This document shows, piece by piece, positions 21,248 to 32,384 of a DNA stretch of 64,000 nt. Source of the stretch: Pyropia haitanensis (lineage: Eukaryota; Rhodophyta; Bangiophyceae; Bangiales; Bangiaceae). The notes beneath the pieces are model-generated. The model did no database searches, was not told the DNA's origin, and saw only the letters and a list, made by a program, of their open reading frames with translations. Position numbers and translations under genes: made by a program. Where the stretch lies: assembly GCA_008729055.1 (NCBI GenBank), contig SDUX01000006.1, positions 2,303,501 to 2,367,500 of the forward strand, in the 5' to 3' direction. Each line of letters opens with the position of its first letter. Position 1 is the stretch's first letter.

Positions 21248-24097
21248 ATGGCCACGATGGTGGATGGTGACGACCCGCCTGTGTCGGTCCCAGCCGAGGG
21301 CACCACTGACGACGGAGGCGGGAGCAGCAGCTCGGCAGAGGGCGGAGGCGCGGCGGCCAAGACCTCCCCGTCGGCCCAAACAGGCGTCCTCGGACGCGTG
21401 ACGGGCGCCATTGACGGTGCCCTCCGCTCCTTGTTCTTCCGCATTGGCTACCTCGTCGCCGGCCGGCCGTTGTGGTTCATCATTGGCTCCCTCTTGTTGA
21501 CTGCGGGCCTCACGGCGGGGGTAGTGCGGCTCCGCACCGAGTCGCGAGGCAACAAGCTGTGGGTGCCGCAAGGTACCCGAGCGTTGCGGGACCAAGCGCG
21601 TGTCGAGGCCGAGTTTGGCCAGTTTGTCCGCTCTGTCCAGGTAATTGCCACCGCCAATGGCGGGGGGGGGGACTTGGCGACGGGCGCGGGCCTGCGGGGG
21701 CTCCTCGCGCTGCAGCGGGCGACAGAAGAGGTGACAGCGGAGCTGAACGGGGAGGTGCTCACGTATGACAAGCTATGTTTCCGCCAGCCGGACGCGGCCA
21801 ACAATTCGATTTGCGCTACAACCAGCGCGCTCGGCGCCTTCTACAACGCCACCAATCCTGAGAGGCGCGCCAACGGCGAGGTGGACTTCGTGGCGACCGT
21901 GGCCCGGAACCTAGACGCCCTGACCGACGTACAAATCAAGGAACGCCTGGCCGGCAATGGGGATGTTATTTCTGCGTTTGATGGCGGTGACGTTCAGCGG
22001 TCGGTGGTGCTTGGCGGCACGGCTGGGGAGGGGTCTGCCCTGACTGCACGTGCCTTGTACCTCGGCCTCCTCCTCCGCAACAATCAAGTCGTCAAGGATG
22101 GGGAAGAGGTGGACGTCCGCGCCGATGCGTGGGAGGAGGCTTGGACCCGCCGGCTGCTGTTTGAAAACAGCCCCGACGTGGCAGGCGCTGAGGCGCTTGA
22201 CTACACGGGCAACTCTGCGTGGGCGCAGGAGGACGCGTTTTCTGGTGCTGTGTCTGGCGACGTGACACTCTTTGTTGCGGGCTTTGCACTGCTGTTTGTG
22301 TACGTCATCCTCTTCCTCGGCGAATTCCACGCCGTCCGCTCGCGCTTCTTTGCGGGCATCATCACGCTGCTCAATGTCGGCCTGGCGATTGGCTCTTCTT
22401 ATGGGCTGGCCTCCCTCATTGGCTCGTTTTACGGGCCCGTGCACCAGATCCTGCCGCTCCTTCTCCTCGGCGTCGGCGCTGATGACGGCTTTGTGGTCGT
22501 TCAGGCGCTGGATGATGTGCGTGCCAACCCGCGGTTCGCGTCCAAGACCCCGCGGGAGCGCATCGCATTGGCGCTGAGCAACTCTGGCAGCGCCATCTTT
22601 GTGACGAGCATCACCAACCTTGCGGTGTTTCTCATTTCTTCGACGACCAAGCTCCCCGCCCTGCGTCACTTCTCATGGTGGGCCGCCTTGGGTGTCTTCT
22701 TCGACTTTCTGTACACCATCACCTTTCTGGTGCCGTACTTGCTGTTTGACGAGCGGCGGATGCAAGCCGGTCGGCGTGACTGTCTGCCGTGCGTTCACGC
22801 CAGTCTCGCCAAGGCGGACAAGGAAACCAATGTGTGCGGTGTCCGTCTGGGCTTCCTCTCCCGCTTTTTGTCTGGTCCCTTTGCGCGGGTGCTACTGAAC
22901 CGGTATGTGCGGGTGGGCGTTCTTGCTGCTTTCATCGGCTTCTTTGGCGCCATGGTGTATGGCGCCTCGCAGCTGACGCTGCGCTCCCGGTTTGCTGATT
23001 TCTTTCCCATCGACTCGACGCCGGCCGCATACGAAGAGCAGCGGCTTGAGTTCTTCCCGACCGGCGACAGTTTCGGCGTTTACACAGGGGCGCTCGACTA
23101 CTCCAACGCAGATGTGCAGGCGGAACTACTCCGCTTGTGTGCGCCCAACACGGGGGCGGTCGCGACGAACCCTTTCGTCGAGACGGTGTCAGTCGACTGC
23201 TGGTACGCCAGCCTCGTGAACAACACCTCTGGAGGTGCGCAAGCACTTACGGGCGGCGCGTTTTACGATGCCTTGGGGAGGTTCCTGGACTCGGATGCTG
23301 GCGCGCGCTTCCTGGCTGACGTGAAAATTGGAGCCGACGGCACCATCTCCCTGGCGCGCTTCACCGCACAGCAGCGCTACTTCCCCACCAATGAGGAGGA
23401 AGTAGAGTCTATGGACTCGCTGCGCGCGCTGGTGGACGGCTCGTCCCTGGAGGACGCATTTGCCTACGCATTTGCGTTCACGTTTGTGGAGCAGCAAGCG
23501 GTGCTGCTCAGGGAGGCGGCCTTGACGGTGGGGCTGTCGCTGGTCTTTGTGTTCTTCGTCACCCTCATTCTCATCGGTCATCCACTCGCGTCGGTCATCA
23601 CCCTCGTGTCTGTAGGGGGCGCTGTCACGTGCGTGCTGGGGATTGTGAGCTTTGCAGACATCCACATCAACTCTGTGAGTGTCATTTCCCTGGCGCTTGC
23701 TGTTGGGCTGTCGGTCGACTACTCAGCTCACATCGTTCGATCAGCCATGGAATCTGTAGGCACCCGCCGGGAGCGTGCCGCCGCGGCGCTGGGCGCGCTT
23801 GGACCGCCCGTCTTCCACGCGTCAACGAGCACCTTCTTGGCCATCCTGGTGCTGGCCCTGTCCAAGAGCTTTGTGTTCCAAGTCCTGTTCAAGGTGCTCA
23901 TCAGCATTACGACGATCGGCGTGGGCTTTGGCTTCCTGTTCACACCTGTCGTTTTGTCGCTGGTGGCGCCGCCCAGCCTCTTCCGCAGCGTTGAGGAGCG
24001 TGAGGCCGTGGAGGAGGCCCTCGCCGATCGTATGACTGCGGGTGTGTCGGATGGGGGCTCTGATGGGGGCAGGGGGGCTGACGGAGCATCAGCCTAG
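21248..24097 (+). CDS. Patched/NPC1-like RND permease with sterol-sensing domain
   Basis: 949 residues with the two-bundle, 12-helix layout of eukaryotic RND proteins (Patched, NPC1, patched-domain PTCHD type). TM1 is PLWFIIGSLLLTAGLTAGVV (about 73-95). A ~240-residue extracytosolic loop follows, then the sterol-sensing bundle (about 337-505), including LPLLLLGVGADDGFVVVQAL, where the paired Asp (about 411-412) match the proton-relay motif of the family. The second bundle starts at about 548 and ends near 918 and contains ALAVGLSVDYSAHIV (single Asp near 822). Family role: proton- or ion-driven movement of sterols or other lipids through membranes. The ATG at 21248 follows a pyrimidine tract; the tail is short and Gly/Asp-rich. 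A single exon, converging on the transporter gene downstream. Confidence 0.92.
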   Translation: MATMVDGDDPPVSVPAEGTTDDGGGSSSSAEGGGAAAKTSPSAQTGVLGRVTGAIDGALRSLFFRIGYLVAGRPLWFIIGSLLLTAGLTAGVVRLRTESRGNKLWVPQGTRALRDQARVEAEFGQFVRSVQVIATANGGGGDLATGAGLRGLLALQRATEEVTAELNGEVLTYDKLCFRQPDAANNSICATTSALGAFYNATNPERRANGEVDFVATVARNLDALTDVQIKERLAGNGDVISAFDGGDVQRSVVLGGTAGEGSALTARALYLGLLLRNNQVVKDGEEVDVRADAWEEAWTRRLLFENSPDVAGAEALDYTGNSAWAQEDAFSGAVSGDVTLFVAGFALLFVYVILFLGEFHAVRSRFFAGIITLLNVGLAIGSSYGLASLIGSFYGPVHQILPLLLLGVGADDGFVVVQALDDVRANPRFASKTPRERIALALSNSGSAIFVTSITNLAVFLISSTTKLPALRHFSWWAALGVFFDFLYTITFLVPYLLFDERRMQAGRRDCLPCVHASLAKADKETNVCGVRLGFLSRFLSGPFARVLLNRYVRVGVLAAFIGFFGAMVYGASQLTLRSRFADFFPIDSTPAAYEEQRLEFFPTGDSFGVYTGALDYSNADVQAELLRLCAPNTGAVATNPFVETVSVDCWYASLVNNTSGGAQALTGGAFYDALGRFLDSDAGARFLADVKIGADGTISLARFTAQQRYFPTNEEEVESMDSLRALVDGSSLEDAFAYAFAFTFVEQQAVLLREAALTVGLSLVFVFFVTLILIGHPLASVITLVSVGGAVTCVLGIVSFADIHINSVSVISLALAVGLSVDYSAHIVRSAMESVGTRRERAAAALGALGPPVFHASTSTFLAILVLALSKSFVFQVLFKVLISITTIGVGFGFLFTPVVLSLVAPPSLFRSVEEREAVEEALADRMTAGVSDGGSDGGRGADGASA

Positions 24098-24636
24098 AAG
24101 TTGGACGGTGACACACCGCCGCCGGGGGCGGTGGCCAAAGGCGCGTTGTACAGCACAACCTTTTTGCTTGACTGTGTACATTCATATAAAGACGACTCTC
24201 ACATCATCATTGGGCGCACTTGTCGGCGGTGGGGGCCGTCAGTCCTGGACCTGCCAACGACACCGACACATCGGCAGCATCACAATGGGCCAACCACGAT
24301 AGCAAAAAGGGGGAATAAGCGTACGCGCAGCCACCCCCTTCTCATCGAGGCCTGTAAGGCGCAAGCCCGCACGGGAGGGGGGCCGCGAGGTCGCGATGGT
24401 TGTACCCACACGAGATGTGCCAGTCATCGAACGCTCTGTGCTGGCCACTGCCATGGATAGCAGTGGGTTGCTAGAGTAGCACACCGTATCCACCACACAC
24501 CCAACAAGAGCGGCGAGACGGTCGATGCTCACCCAGAACGAGTACCACAACGGAAGGACACCGACCGACAAAAGAGTGAATCGCATCCCCAAAAAGACAG
24601 CAGATAAGAACAAGAAGAATAAGAGAAACAAGCCGC
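24098..24636. other. intergenic between convergent genes
   Basis: 3' flanks only. An AT-richer tgtacattcatataaagacg follows the permease stop, and an A-rich gaacaagaagaataagag precedes the stop of the minus-strand gene. No ORF of note. Confidence 0.5.
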
Positions 24637-25710
24637 CTATGTGCGCGTCGCCTCATTCATCACCAGCGGCCTGACATTATCCTCCGCTGCCGCCGCGACC
24701 CGTGCCGCCTCCTCCGCCGCCGCCTTGCTCTTCATTTCCGCCCGCCTGACGAGCGTGTAGCTGAGACTGCCAGCGAGCACAACCGCCACGCTCAGCCCCC
24801 CCAGCGCGGTGATCGGGTTGCGGTAGATGCCCAGCGCCAGCACCGTCTGCGCCGCTGCCTTGGCCGTCGCCGACACATTGTGTGTGAGCGGGCTGGTGTA
24901 CTTGATCTGGGCTGCCGTGGCGAACGAGATGGCGACGCCCAGAAAGCCGCCGATGGTCATCAGCCCCCAAAACTGAGGTGTGCGCACGTTGGCGGCGGTG
25001 GACACCACGTTGAGTTCCCCCGACAGAACAATAAGCGGCAGGAAGAGGATGGTCGCGTTGACGTTGTTGTACAGCGTCAGCTTCCACGGGTCGTTGTCGA
25101 CCAGGCGGAACTTCTTCTTGACCATAATCGAGTTCATGGCGACAAAGAAGGACGATGCCACACCAAAGACGACGCCCTGAAGCGACCAGCGCAGTTCCTG
25201 GTCGTTGCCCAGCAAGAAGCCGGACACGACCAACGCGCAGCAGCCAATCGCAGGGAGGGACGTGACCTGCCCCAGCACCACGAAGTCAAAGACGACGTTA
25301 AAGACAATGGTGAGGGAGCGAGCAACCTGGTAGAAGCTCACCTCGACATACTTGAGGCACAGGTTGTTGAACACAATCATGCTGGTGAAAACCACCGACA
25401 GGGACACCATTTGCCGGACGACAGAGGGGCGGAGCTCAAACTTGGGCACGTTCGCAACCCCCGCCTGGCCCATAGCGTAGACGGAAACGACGGTGACCAG
25501 GCACTGGTACCAGGTGATGAAGAATGGTGCATCAATCTTGCCCGTCGGTGACGACAGCAACGTCTTGTTGACAAACACCATCGAGATGGAGATGACCCAA
25601 TAAAAGCCCACCGCCCAAAAAATGTTGGACATGTCCTTCGCGAGCGTCGCGGCCGCCGCCACTGACCCCGACGATGGGGGAGGCGCATCCGCTTCCACCT
25701 TGGACGCCAT
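24637..25710 (-). CDS. nucleotide-sugar transporter, GDP-fucose transporter-like
   Basis: 357 residues, about ten membrane helices, triose-phosphate translocator/nucleotide-sugar transporter (DMT) fold. The segment FNNLCLKYVEVSFYQVARSL followed by TIVFNVVFDF closely follows the signature of SLC35C1-type GDP-fucose transporters, and KKKFRLVDNDPWKLTLYNN matches the loop and helix after TM6 in that group. The expected role is exchange of GDP-fucose (or a related GDP-sugar) for GMP across the Golgi membrane for glycan or wall polysaccharide synthesis. The N-terminus (MASKVEADAPPPSSG) and C-terminus (Ala/Glu/Lys-rich) are cytosolic in the family. The ATG at 25710 begins the compact protein. Substrate assignment within the SLC35C/E branch is by motif only. 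Confidence 0.88.
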   Translation of the reverse strand: MASKVEADAPPPSSGSVAAAATLAKDMSNIFWAVGFYWVISISMVFVNKTLLSSPTGKIDAPFFITWYQCLVTVVSVYAMGQAGVANVPKFELRPSVVRQMVSLSVVFTSMIVFNNLCLKYVEVSFYQVARSLTIVFNVVFDFVVLGQVTSLPAIGCCALVVSGFLLGNDQELRWSLQGVVFGVASSFFVAMNSIMVKKKFRLVDNDPWKLTLYNNVNATILFLPLIVLSGELNVVSTAANVRTPQFWGLMTIGGFLGVAISFATAAQIKYTSPLTHNVSATAKAAAQTVLALGIYRNPITALGGLSVAVVLAGSLSYTLVRRAEMKSKAAAEEAARVAAAAEDNVRPLVMNEATRT

Positions 25711-28208
25711 GATGGCGCCGTCCGTCGGACAGGGGCAAGGCACAGGAGTCACCGCGAACGGCGGAGGCGCCCCGTGAGAGGGCGAGGGGCGGCAGGTGAG
25801 AGAGGAAGGAGAGGTCGGGTACCGCCACGCCACTGCGAGACGCGTGGGGAAGGCGCCCGGCCGCGGGCGGTGGACGACGCACAGACGCCAGAGAGATCCA
25901 CCCCCCCCCCCCCCTCCTCTGGCAACGCGGGCACGCCCGACCCAAGCGGCAGCGCACGGGGTGGCGACACACAGCGCCCACGCGGCAGACAGGTGTGTCG
26001 CCGCAGGGCGCCCGTGGCGGCCTAGTAGCTTCGCGTTGCCGTGCCGCACAGCGACGGCAGGGGCAGCAGTCGTGGCAGCGGCAGAGTGCCCGACGCCCGC
26101 GGCGGCGGCGCACGTGTGGCGGCGGCGTCCGTGGGAGGCGCCCGCAGCTGCTCACGCGCCCAGGCGGGCGGGGTGGCGGAGGGGGGGGGGATGAGCGTCC
26201 GCCGCCGTTCCCAGTCCGTGTCCCGGCAGCGCAAGCCGCCGGACCGCCGAGGCAACCCTGGCAGGGCCGCCTCGGCAGGTGTTCGGGCTGCCACCAGAAA
26301 GGCTGCCGCCCGCAGCCGCGGTCCCCTTGCCTTGGAAAAGGAGCAAGCGGCCAATAGCTGGCGGGCCCGCAGCGGCTAGGCTGTCAGTGACCCGGCGTTC
26401 AGCACGGCTCTGGCTGCGGTCCGGTGTTGCTGACAGTAACTACCTCCGACGGCATCCGCCGCCCCCGCGGGCCCCCGCCTCGGTGCGTGGCGGGCTCGCC
26501 ACGTCCAGCGGCCCAACAGTGAGCGCTTGGCCAAATTCAGGTAGCCGCAACGGCCGCACTGGCGGTCGCGTGGTGGACTGGGTAATTTCACACGGTTCTT
26601 GGCTGCGAAGCAGGAATAGACTTGACGAGAGCTGAGGTCACTCTGTCTGTTCAACTACGTTATCACGCCACGGATCTGTCCTCACTAAAAGTGTAGCCTG
26701 AAAAAACCGCGCGCTGCCAGAGTCTGGGTCCGGGCCACTGCGTGACGTCCTGGTCACGGCGTGACACGCAGGAAGATTACCGCGCAATACTTGTAGCGGT
26801 AACAGCAGCCTCTGGTCACCGTCTACCGCCGCAGGGCGTTGTTGGTAGGAGGGGGGGGCGGCGCCCTCGACGAAGGCGGCGGCGGCAGCGGTGGGGAACG
26901 CGGCGGTGTGAGCCGGTAGCTGCCTAGCAGATGGCTGGCCTCTATTTCTTTCGCTAGGCCGCGGTCGCCGCCGTCACCCTCACACGGTCGGCGGCGGAGG
27001 ACCTCCTTTGTCTTGCCGCGTACTTACCGGTGGCGGTGGCCACTGCTGTCGTCAATGACTCGGTTGCCGACGTCCCCCCATCCCCGGACTGCGCGGAGCC
27101 GGGCCATCGTCGGGTACCTCCCGAGCTAGTAGTGCCGCCGCTGCGTTGCCGTTTGAAGAGGGCAAGTGCGAACCCCCCAGATCGAGCGGATCACACCCCA
27201 CAAACGGCTCCCGTGGCCACGGCAGGGACAATGGCAGTGTCGGCGGCAGCGATGTCATCGGCGCCACCTTCAGTGGCTTTCCGCCCGTCACGGAGAAGGT
27301 GCCACTAGCAGGCGTGGCGCCGTCACCGCTCGGGGGGGAGTGCTAGGCGCCGCTTTCCTGACCCGGGAAACTACCACCGCGACAGCCGCTGCCGCAACGT
27401 TGCGGAATGGGCGGTGGACGGGGACGATGGCCGCCGCGGGTGTGCGCCGGCTATCGCCGCGGCGTCGGAGTATCAGGGGTGGTCAGAGGCGGCTAGCGGC
27501 CGCAGCAGCAACGGCAGGGACCAGAGCGCGCACCGGCCATTTCGGTGGTGGGAGGGCGCGGCAGCGTCAACGCGGGGTTTGGGGCACAGCCACTCCTCAT
27601 CAGGTCCCGACCTGGCAGTGGTCGGGGGCAGGCAGAAGTAACAGCGAATGCTCAAGCAGACGACGCCAGTGGTAGCAGCGACAACACGGGCGCCGGCCAC
27701 TGCGATGGCGACGGGTCCACGTGGGGAGCTCGCACGACGCGGGCCGCCGACGCGTCTGAGCACCAAGGCCACTGCCGCCGCTGTCACAGCTGCTTGCGGA
27801 AGTCCAGAGCAGACGCCTCCCGCTCGATATGTGTGCGAACCCCTGACCCTGCGTTCGCCGTGGCCGCTGCCGTTGCGGCCGCCGTGGTATTGGCGGCAAC
27901 GGCGGCAATGCCACCACGTCATCCTACCGGAGGCGTTCCTCGTCGCCGCCCGCCTTGCTCGACACCCTATATCATGCCGTCCTGTACGCGGCGGCGGAGG
28001 TGCTGCCAAAGGCACCGTCCGCGCTCAGGTCAACTGGATGCGCGTACGCACGCGCTCGCGTATCCCACGTGCGCGACTCGGTGACGGAGAGAGCACAAGG
28101 CAGACAACGGCCCACAAGTAAAAAACGGTTGATTAAAAACGAATTCGTTTTTCATTCACGCGGTGGGGTGTCCCCGCCCGCACGGTAGCGCGGGTAGCCG
28201 TCGTGCCC
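25711..28208. other. intergenic, no recognised gene
   Basis: GC-rich 5' flank of the transporter to about 26.4 kb, then a stretch of more even composition to 28.13 kb rich in CGGCGGCAGC-like motifs. Short frames on both strands (for example plus-strand codons ending at 27346, with VIGATFSGFPPVTEKVPLAG) look ordered but match nothing I know. A TA-rich aaaaacggttgattaaaaac (28121-28140) separates this from the methyltransferase gene. Confidence 0.35.
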
Positions 28209-28499
28209 CTACGCGGCGGGTTGCCTCGCCGCCGCCGTCGCGTCCCGCGCAATGGCGCCGTCCTTGTCTTCCGTGTCGGCGGGCGCGGGGTGGTCCACGC
28301 CCGGCGCCCACAGGTCCACCGGGCGGCCCTTGACGGGGCGCCACACGCGCGCCGCCGCGGCCGGGCTGCCTGACCCGCCGCCGCCACCGCCGCCGCCGCC
28401 GCCGTCGGCAGCCGCCGCGCCCGCCGCCGCCAACGGTTCGGTGGTACGCTGCTGTCGCCGCCGCTGGCGGCCACTCCCCCTGGCCGGCGACGGCGGTGG

Positions 28500-28547
<48 letters not shown>

Positions 28548-29326
28548 CTGGGCGGCCGCCGCGGCGGCGGCGACCCCCCCCGGGCCGTACAGCTCAGCGG
28601 CGAGCTCCACAAACTCTGGGGGCGTCAGCTCCTCGGGCCGCCGCGCCGCCCAGCGGTCGCCCAGCGGCGCGCCGCCGGTGAGCCCCTTGAGGCTGTTGCG
28701 CAGCGTCTTGCGGCGCTGCTGGAAGGCGGCGCGCACCACCCGCCGCACCGCAGGGCGGTCGTGCACGACGCCCGGCACGCCCGCCGGCACGGGCCGCACG
28801 TCCAGCCGCACCATCGCCGACTGCACGTCTGGGACAGGATAAAACGCCGTCGGCGGCACTTCAAACAGCACCGTCGGCACCGCGTACAGCTGCGCAACGA
28901 CCGATAGGATGCCGTACGCCTTGCAGCGGGGCGGCGCCACGAGCCGGTCCGCCACCTCCTTTTGCACCATCACCACCGCGGTGGCGACCACGTCGGCGGG
29001 GGTCTCGAGGAGCGCCAGCAGGATCTGGGACACAATATTGTACGGCAGGTTGCCGACGACCGCCAGCGGCCGGCGGCCGCCGCCACCCCCGCCGCCGCCA
29101 CCACCCGCCGCCGCCGGCGGGTCGGCCGCGGCCAACGACGCGGCCGACGCCGCCCAGTCGAGCGCCAGCACGTCCGCGTGGACGACGCGGAGCCGCGGCA
29201 GCGCCGCACGCAGCGCCGCGACCGCCCGCCCATCAATCTCCACCGCCGTCATGCGCGGGAACGGGCCGACGAGCCGCCGCGTCAGCGCGCCGGTGCCCGC
29301 GCCCACCTCGACAACGTGGTCGCCCG

Positions 29327-29358
<32 letters not shown>

Positions 29359-29588
29359 TCTGCCGGCCGCGCCACGTCACGGACGGCGGCGGCAAACGCG
29401 TCGACGATCGCCGCGGCGACGGCGTCGTCGCGGAGGAAGTTTTGGCCGAGCGACTGCTTGGGCCGGATGCCCGCCGCGGCCGCGGCGGTGCGGCGGGGGG
29501 GCGTTGGCGTCGGCGGCGGGGGGGGGGGGGGGGGGCGCCCGCCGCGCGGCGGGGGCCCGCCCCCAGCCGCCGCGGGCAGCGGGGAAGA

Positions 29589-29619
<31 letters not shown>

Positions 29620-29668
29620 GGGCGGCGGGGACCCCCCCCGGCGGCGGCGCCCCCCCAGACGCGGCCAT
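28209..29668 (-). CDS. KsgA/Dim1-type rRNA adenine dimethyltransferase, probably organellar
   Basis: The core begins at IRPKQSLGQNFLRDD and carries HVVEVGAGTGALTRRLVGPF (SAM-binding motif I), MTAVEIDGRAVAALRAALP (motif II) and VVGNLPYNIVSQILLALLE, whose NLPY is the catalytic motif IV. AFYPVPDVQSAMVRL and AAFQQRRKTLRNSLKGL are the C-terminal signatures. The enzyme makes two dimethyl-adenosines in the 3' hairpin of small-subunit rRNA. The GC-rich Ala/Arg/Pro leader suggests a transit peptide, so plastid or mitochondrion is inferred. A Gly-rich insert sits before motif IV, and the C-terminus adds ~100 low-complexity residues. The start is uncertain: an ATG at 29668 (MAASGGAPPPGG) is in another frame, joined only if the G17 run at 29520-29536 is miscounted; the core frame itself stays open far upstream without a convincing ATG. 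Confidence 0.85.
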
Positions 29669-29989
29669 CCGCACGCGGCGCCCCCCCCCGGCGGCGGCGG
29701 CGGCCGCCGCCGCCGCCGCCGCCACCCCCCCCCACCGCCGCGACGGCAGGCACGGCGGGGTGGCCACCCAGCACCGTCCCGCCACGGCGGCACCCACCGA
29801 CACGGCCACCGCACGGGCGGACCGCCCCCGCCGCGCGGCGGCCGCCGCGGCGCGCCGGCCGCCGCCGCCAGCCGCCGCGGCAAACGCCACCGCCGCCGCC
29901 GCCGCCGCCGCCGCCGTTGCCGCCGCGGGTGTCGCCGCCGCGGACACGGGGGGGGGGGGGTGGGGGGGGGGGAGGGGGGGAAGGCCGCC

Positions 29990-30028
<39 letters not shown>

Positions 30029-30298
30029 GGGTGTGGGCGACGCGGCATTGGGGCGGCCGCCAGAGTACGGGGCGTCGGGGGGGGGGGGGGCGGTGGTGGT
30101 GGCACGGGGGGGGGGGGGACGGGAGTGGAGGGGGGGGGGGGGGGAGTAGGGGGGAGGAGAGGACGGCGGGTCGCGCGGGGGGGGGGGGGGGGAGGGGTGC
30201 GAAGAGGGAGGCAGACGGTGGCGGACACGGGGCGGGCGGCGTCCGCCGCCGCGCGCCGCGTGAGCGACAGCGGGGGGAGCGCGACGGCGGTAGACGTC

Positions 30299-30333
<35 letters not shown>

Positions 30334-30815
30334 CGGATTGACATTGGCGGCGGCGGTTCCCACGGATCTGCGTTGAGCAGCGGGCGCGGCCGAGCTCGGC
30401 CGCCGCGGCTGCAGCCCGCTGGCGGCGCCGCGACGGCGCACGCCGTCGTCCAACCCCCCCCCACGCCGTCCGCCCGCCGCACCGCCCCCCCCCCCCCGCC
30501 CGTCGCCCCGCGCACGCCGCGGTCGGCCCCCCCCCCCCCCTCCCCGCCCGCTCCCACCCACCACCCCCCCTCCCCTCTCCCGCCGCGGTCCACACCCAAC
30601 CGCCGCGCGTGGCCGTCGCCGCCGCGGCGCGCGCGCGACGCCGGCCGCCGGCGCCCGCCCACCCCCCCTGCCGCCACCCCGCGGGTCGACGCGGCCGGCC
30701 GGCCGGGGTTTGGGGTGCACCCGCTGCTGCCACCCCGCGTGTCGACGCGGCCCGCCGGTGGGGGGGGCGGCGGGGGGGGTGCGGCCGCGGCGTGGCGGTG
30801 GCGGACCGACGGGCA
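29669..30815. other. divergent-promoter region, extreme G/C runs
   Basis: Lies between the two divergent rRNA-modification genes. Very long homopolymers and (CCG)n on both strands make any ORF here meaningless without transcripts. Both promoters should lie within it. Confidence 0.5.
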
Positions 30816-30840
30816 ATGGCGCGCGCGGGTGCCCGCCGCC

Positions 30841-30901
<61 letters not shown>

Positions 30902-32384
30902 ACGGGGCGGCCGTCCCGCGCTGGTGACGGCGTGTCCTCCCCGCCGGCTGTCGCGCGCCCACCCGTGGGCGGCCGCCGCGGCGGCGGTGTGTGGCGCCCC
31001 CCCCCCCCCCCAGCGCGCGGCTGCCGGCGCTCCCCCCCCCCCCCACCGGCGCGGCTGCCGCCCACCGCCGCGTACCGTGGGCGGCGGCGGCCGGCCGCGG
31101 GGCGGCGGCGGGGCTCGTCCCCCCCCCCCCCCGCCCCCCCGGCACGGGTGGGGTGCGGGTGAACAAGGCGTTCAAGGCGGCACACTCACGGCGGGAGGCG
31201 GACGCGCTCGTCGACGCGGGGCGGGTGGCGGTCAATGGCGTCCGCGCGGTCGCGGGCGACCGCCTCCACCCGGGGGATGTGGTCACCCTCGACGGCCGGG
31301 CGGTGGCGTGGGAGCGCCTCGCCGCGCCCATTGTTGTCGACGCGGCCGCCGTGGAGGCGGCCGCCGCCGCCGCCGCCGCCGCCGTCGACGCCGCCGCCGT
31401 CGACGCCGCTGCCGCCGGTCGTGTCGATGCCGCCGTGCCCGTCGACGCCGCGGCGGGGGGGGGGGGGGGGGGGCGGGACACGCGGGCGTGGACGCGGCGG
31501 TGGCGGCGGTGGCGGCGGCGGGCGGCGTTGGGGACACGAGCCGCTTTACGTACGTCAAGCTCCACAAGCCCGTCGGCGTGGTCACCACCACCGCCGCGGC
31601 GGTGCCCAACAACATCCTCTCGTGCTTGGCCGCCGCGGGCCACGCCGGCCGCGAGCGGGTTTTCCCCGTCGGGCGGCTGGACGAGGCCACGTCGGGGGTC
31701 ATCCTCCTCACGTCGGACGGGTCACTGGTCAACGCGGCGCTCGGCGCGGGCTCCGCGTGCGAGAAGGTGTACCTCGTCCGCACCGACACGCCCGTCAGCG
31801 ACGCGCACGTGGCGGAGCTCCGCGCGGGCGTCGTCATCCGCACCGTCGCGCAGTACGCGCGGGGGCGGCCGCCCCTCGCGGCGCCGACGCTGCCGTGCGT
31901 CGTGGAGCGGGCGTCTGCGCCCGCGGGTGCCGCCGCCGCCGCCGCCGCCGCCGCGGGCGGCGGCGGCACGGGCGGCGCCGCCGCGGCGGGCTGCTGGCTG
32001 CGGGTGACGCTGCGGGAAGGGCGGAACCGGCAGCTGCGCAAGATGCTCGCCGCCGTTGGCGGCTACACCGTCCGCGCCATCCACCGGGTGCGGTTTATGG
32101 GCATTGGCCTGGGGGGGGTGCCGACGCCGGGCGCGTACGCGCCGCTCGACGCCGCGGAGATGGCCACCGTCCGGGCGGTGATTGTGCGCAAGGCGCAGCG
32201 CGACGCTGCCGCGGCGGCGGCGGCCGCGGCGGCGGCGGCGGCAGGGGAGGTGGCGGCGACCGCCGGGGCGGGGTGGGGGGGTGGCGACGGGGGGGGGGCG
32301 CCGCAGCGGGGGGGGTGGCGCTCTACCCGCACGCCGCCGCGGGGCGGCCGGCCCCCGTTGGCGTCGGACGGCGAGTACGACTGA
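30816..32384 (+). CDS. RsuA/RluB/E/F-type rRNA pseudouridine synthase with S4 domain, probably organellar
   Basis: An ATG at 30816 opens an Arg/Gly leader (MARAGARRR, then RPALVTACPPRRLSRAHPWA), plausible as a transit peptide. After the C14 run near 31000 the sense frame moves by one and encodes an S4 RNA-binding domain (VNKAFKAAHSRREADALVDA then GRVAVNG). After the G run at 31456-31472 it moves back and gives the catalytic domain: YVKLHKPVGVVTTT, FPVGRLDEATSGVILLTSDG with the catalytic Asp (codon 31680-31682), and LREGRNRQLRKMLAAVGGYT. This order is exactly that of RsuA/RluB enzymes, which convert one rRNA uridine to pseudouridine. Both frame changes sit in homopolymers and are likely count errors. 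The tail is Ala/Gly-rich. It is divergent to the KsgA-type gene. Confidence 0.82.

Noticed and set aside
28909..30927. 672-codon and other long plus-strand frames over the methyltransferase gene
   Set aside because: Complement of conserved KsgA motifs; composition artefact of CG-rich DNA.
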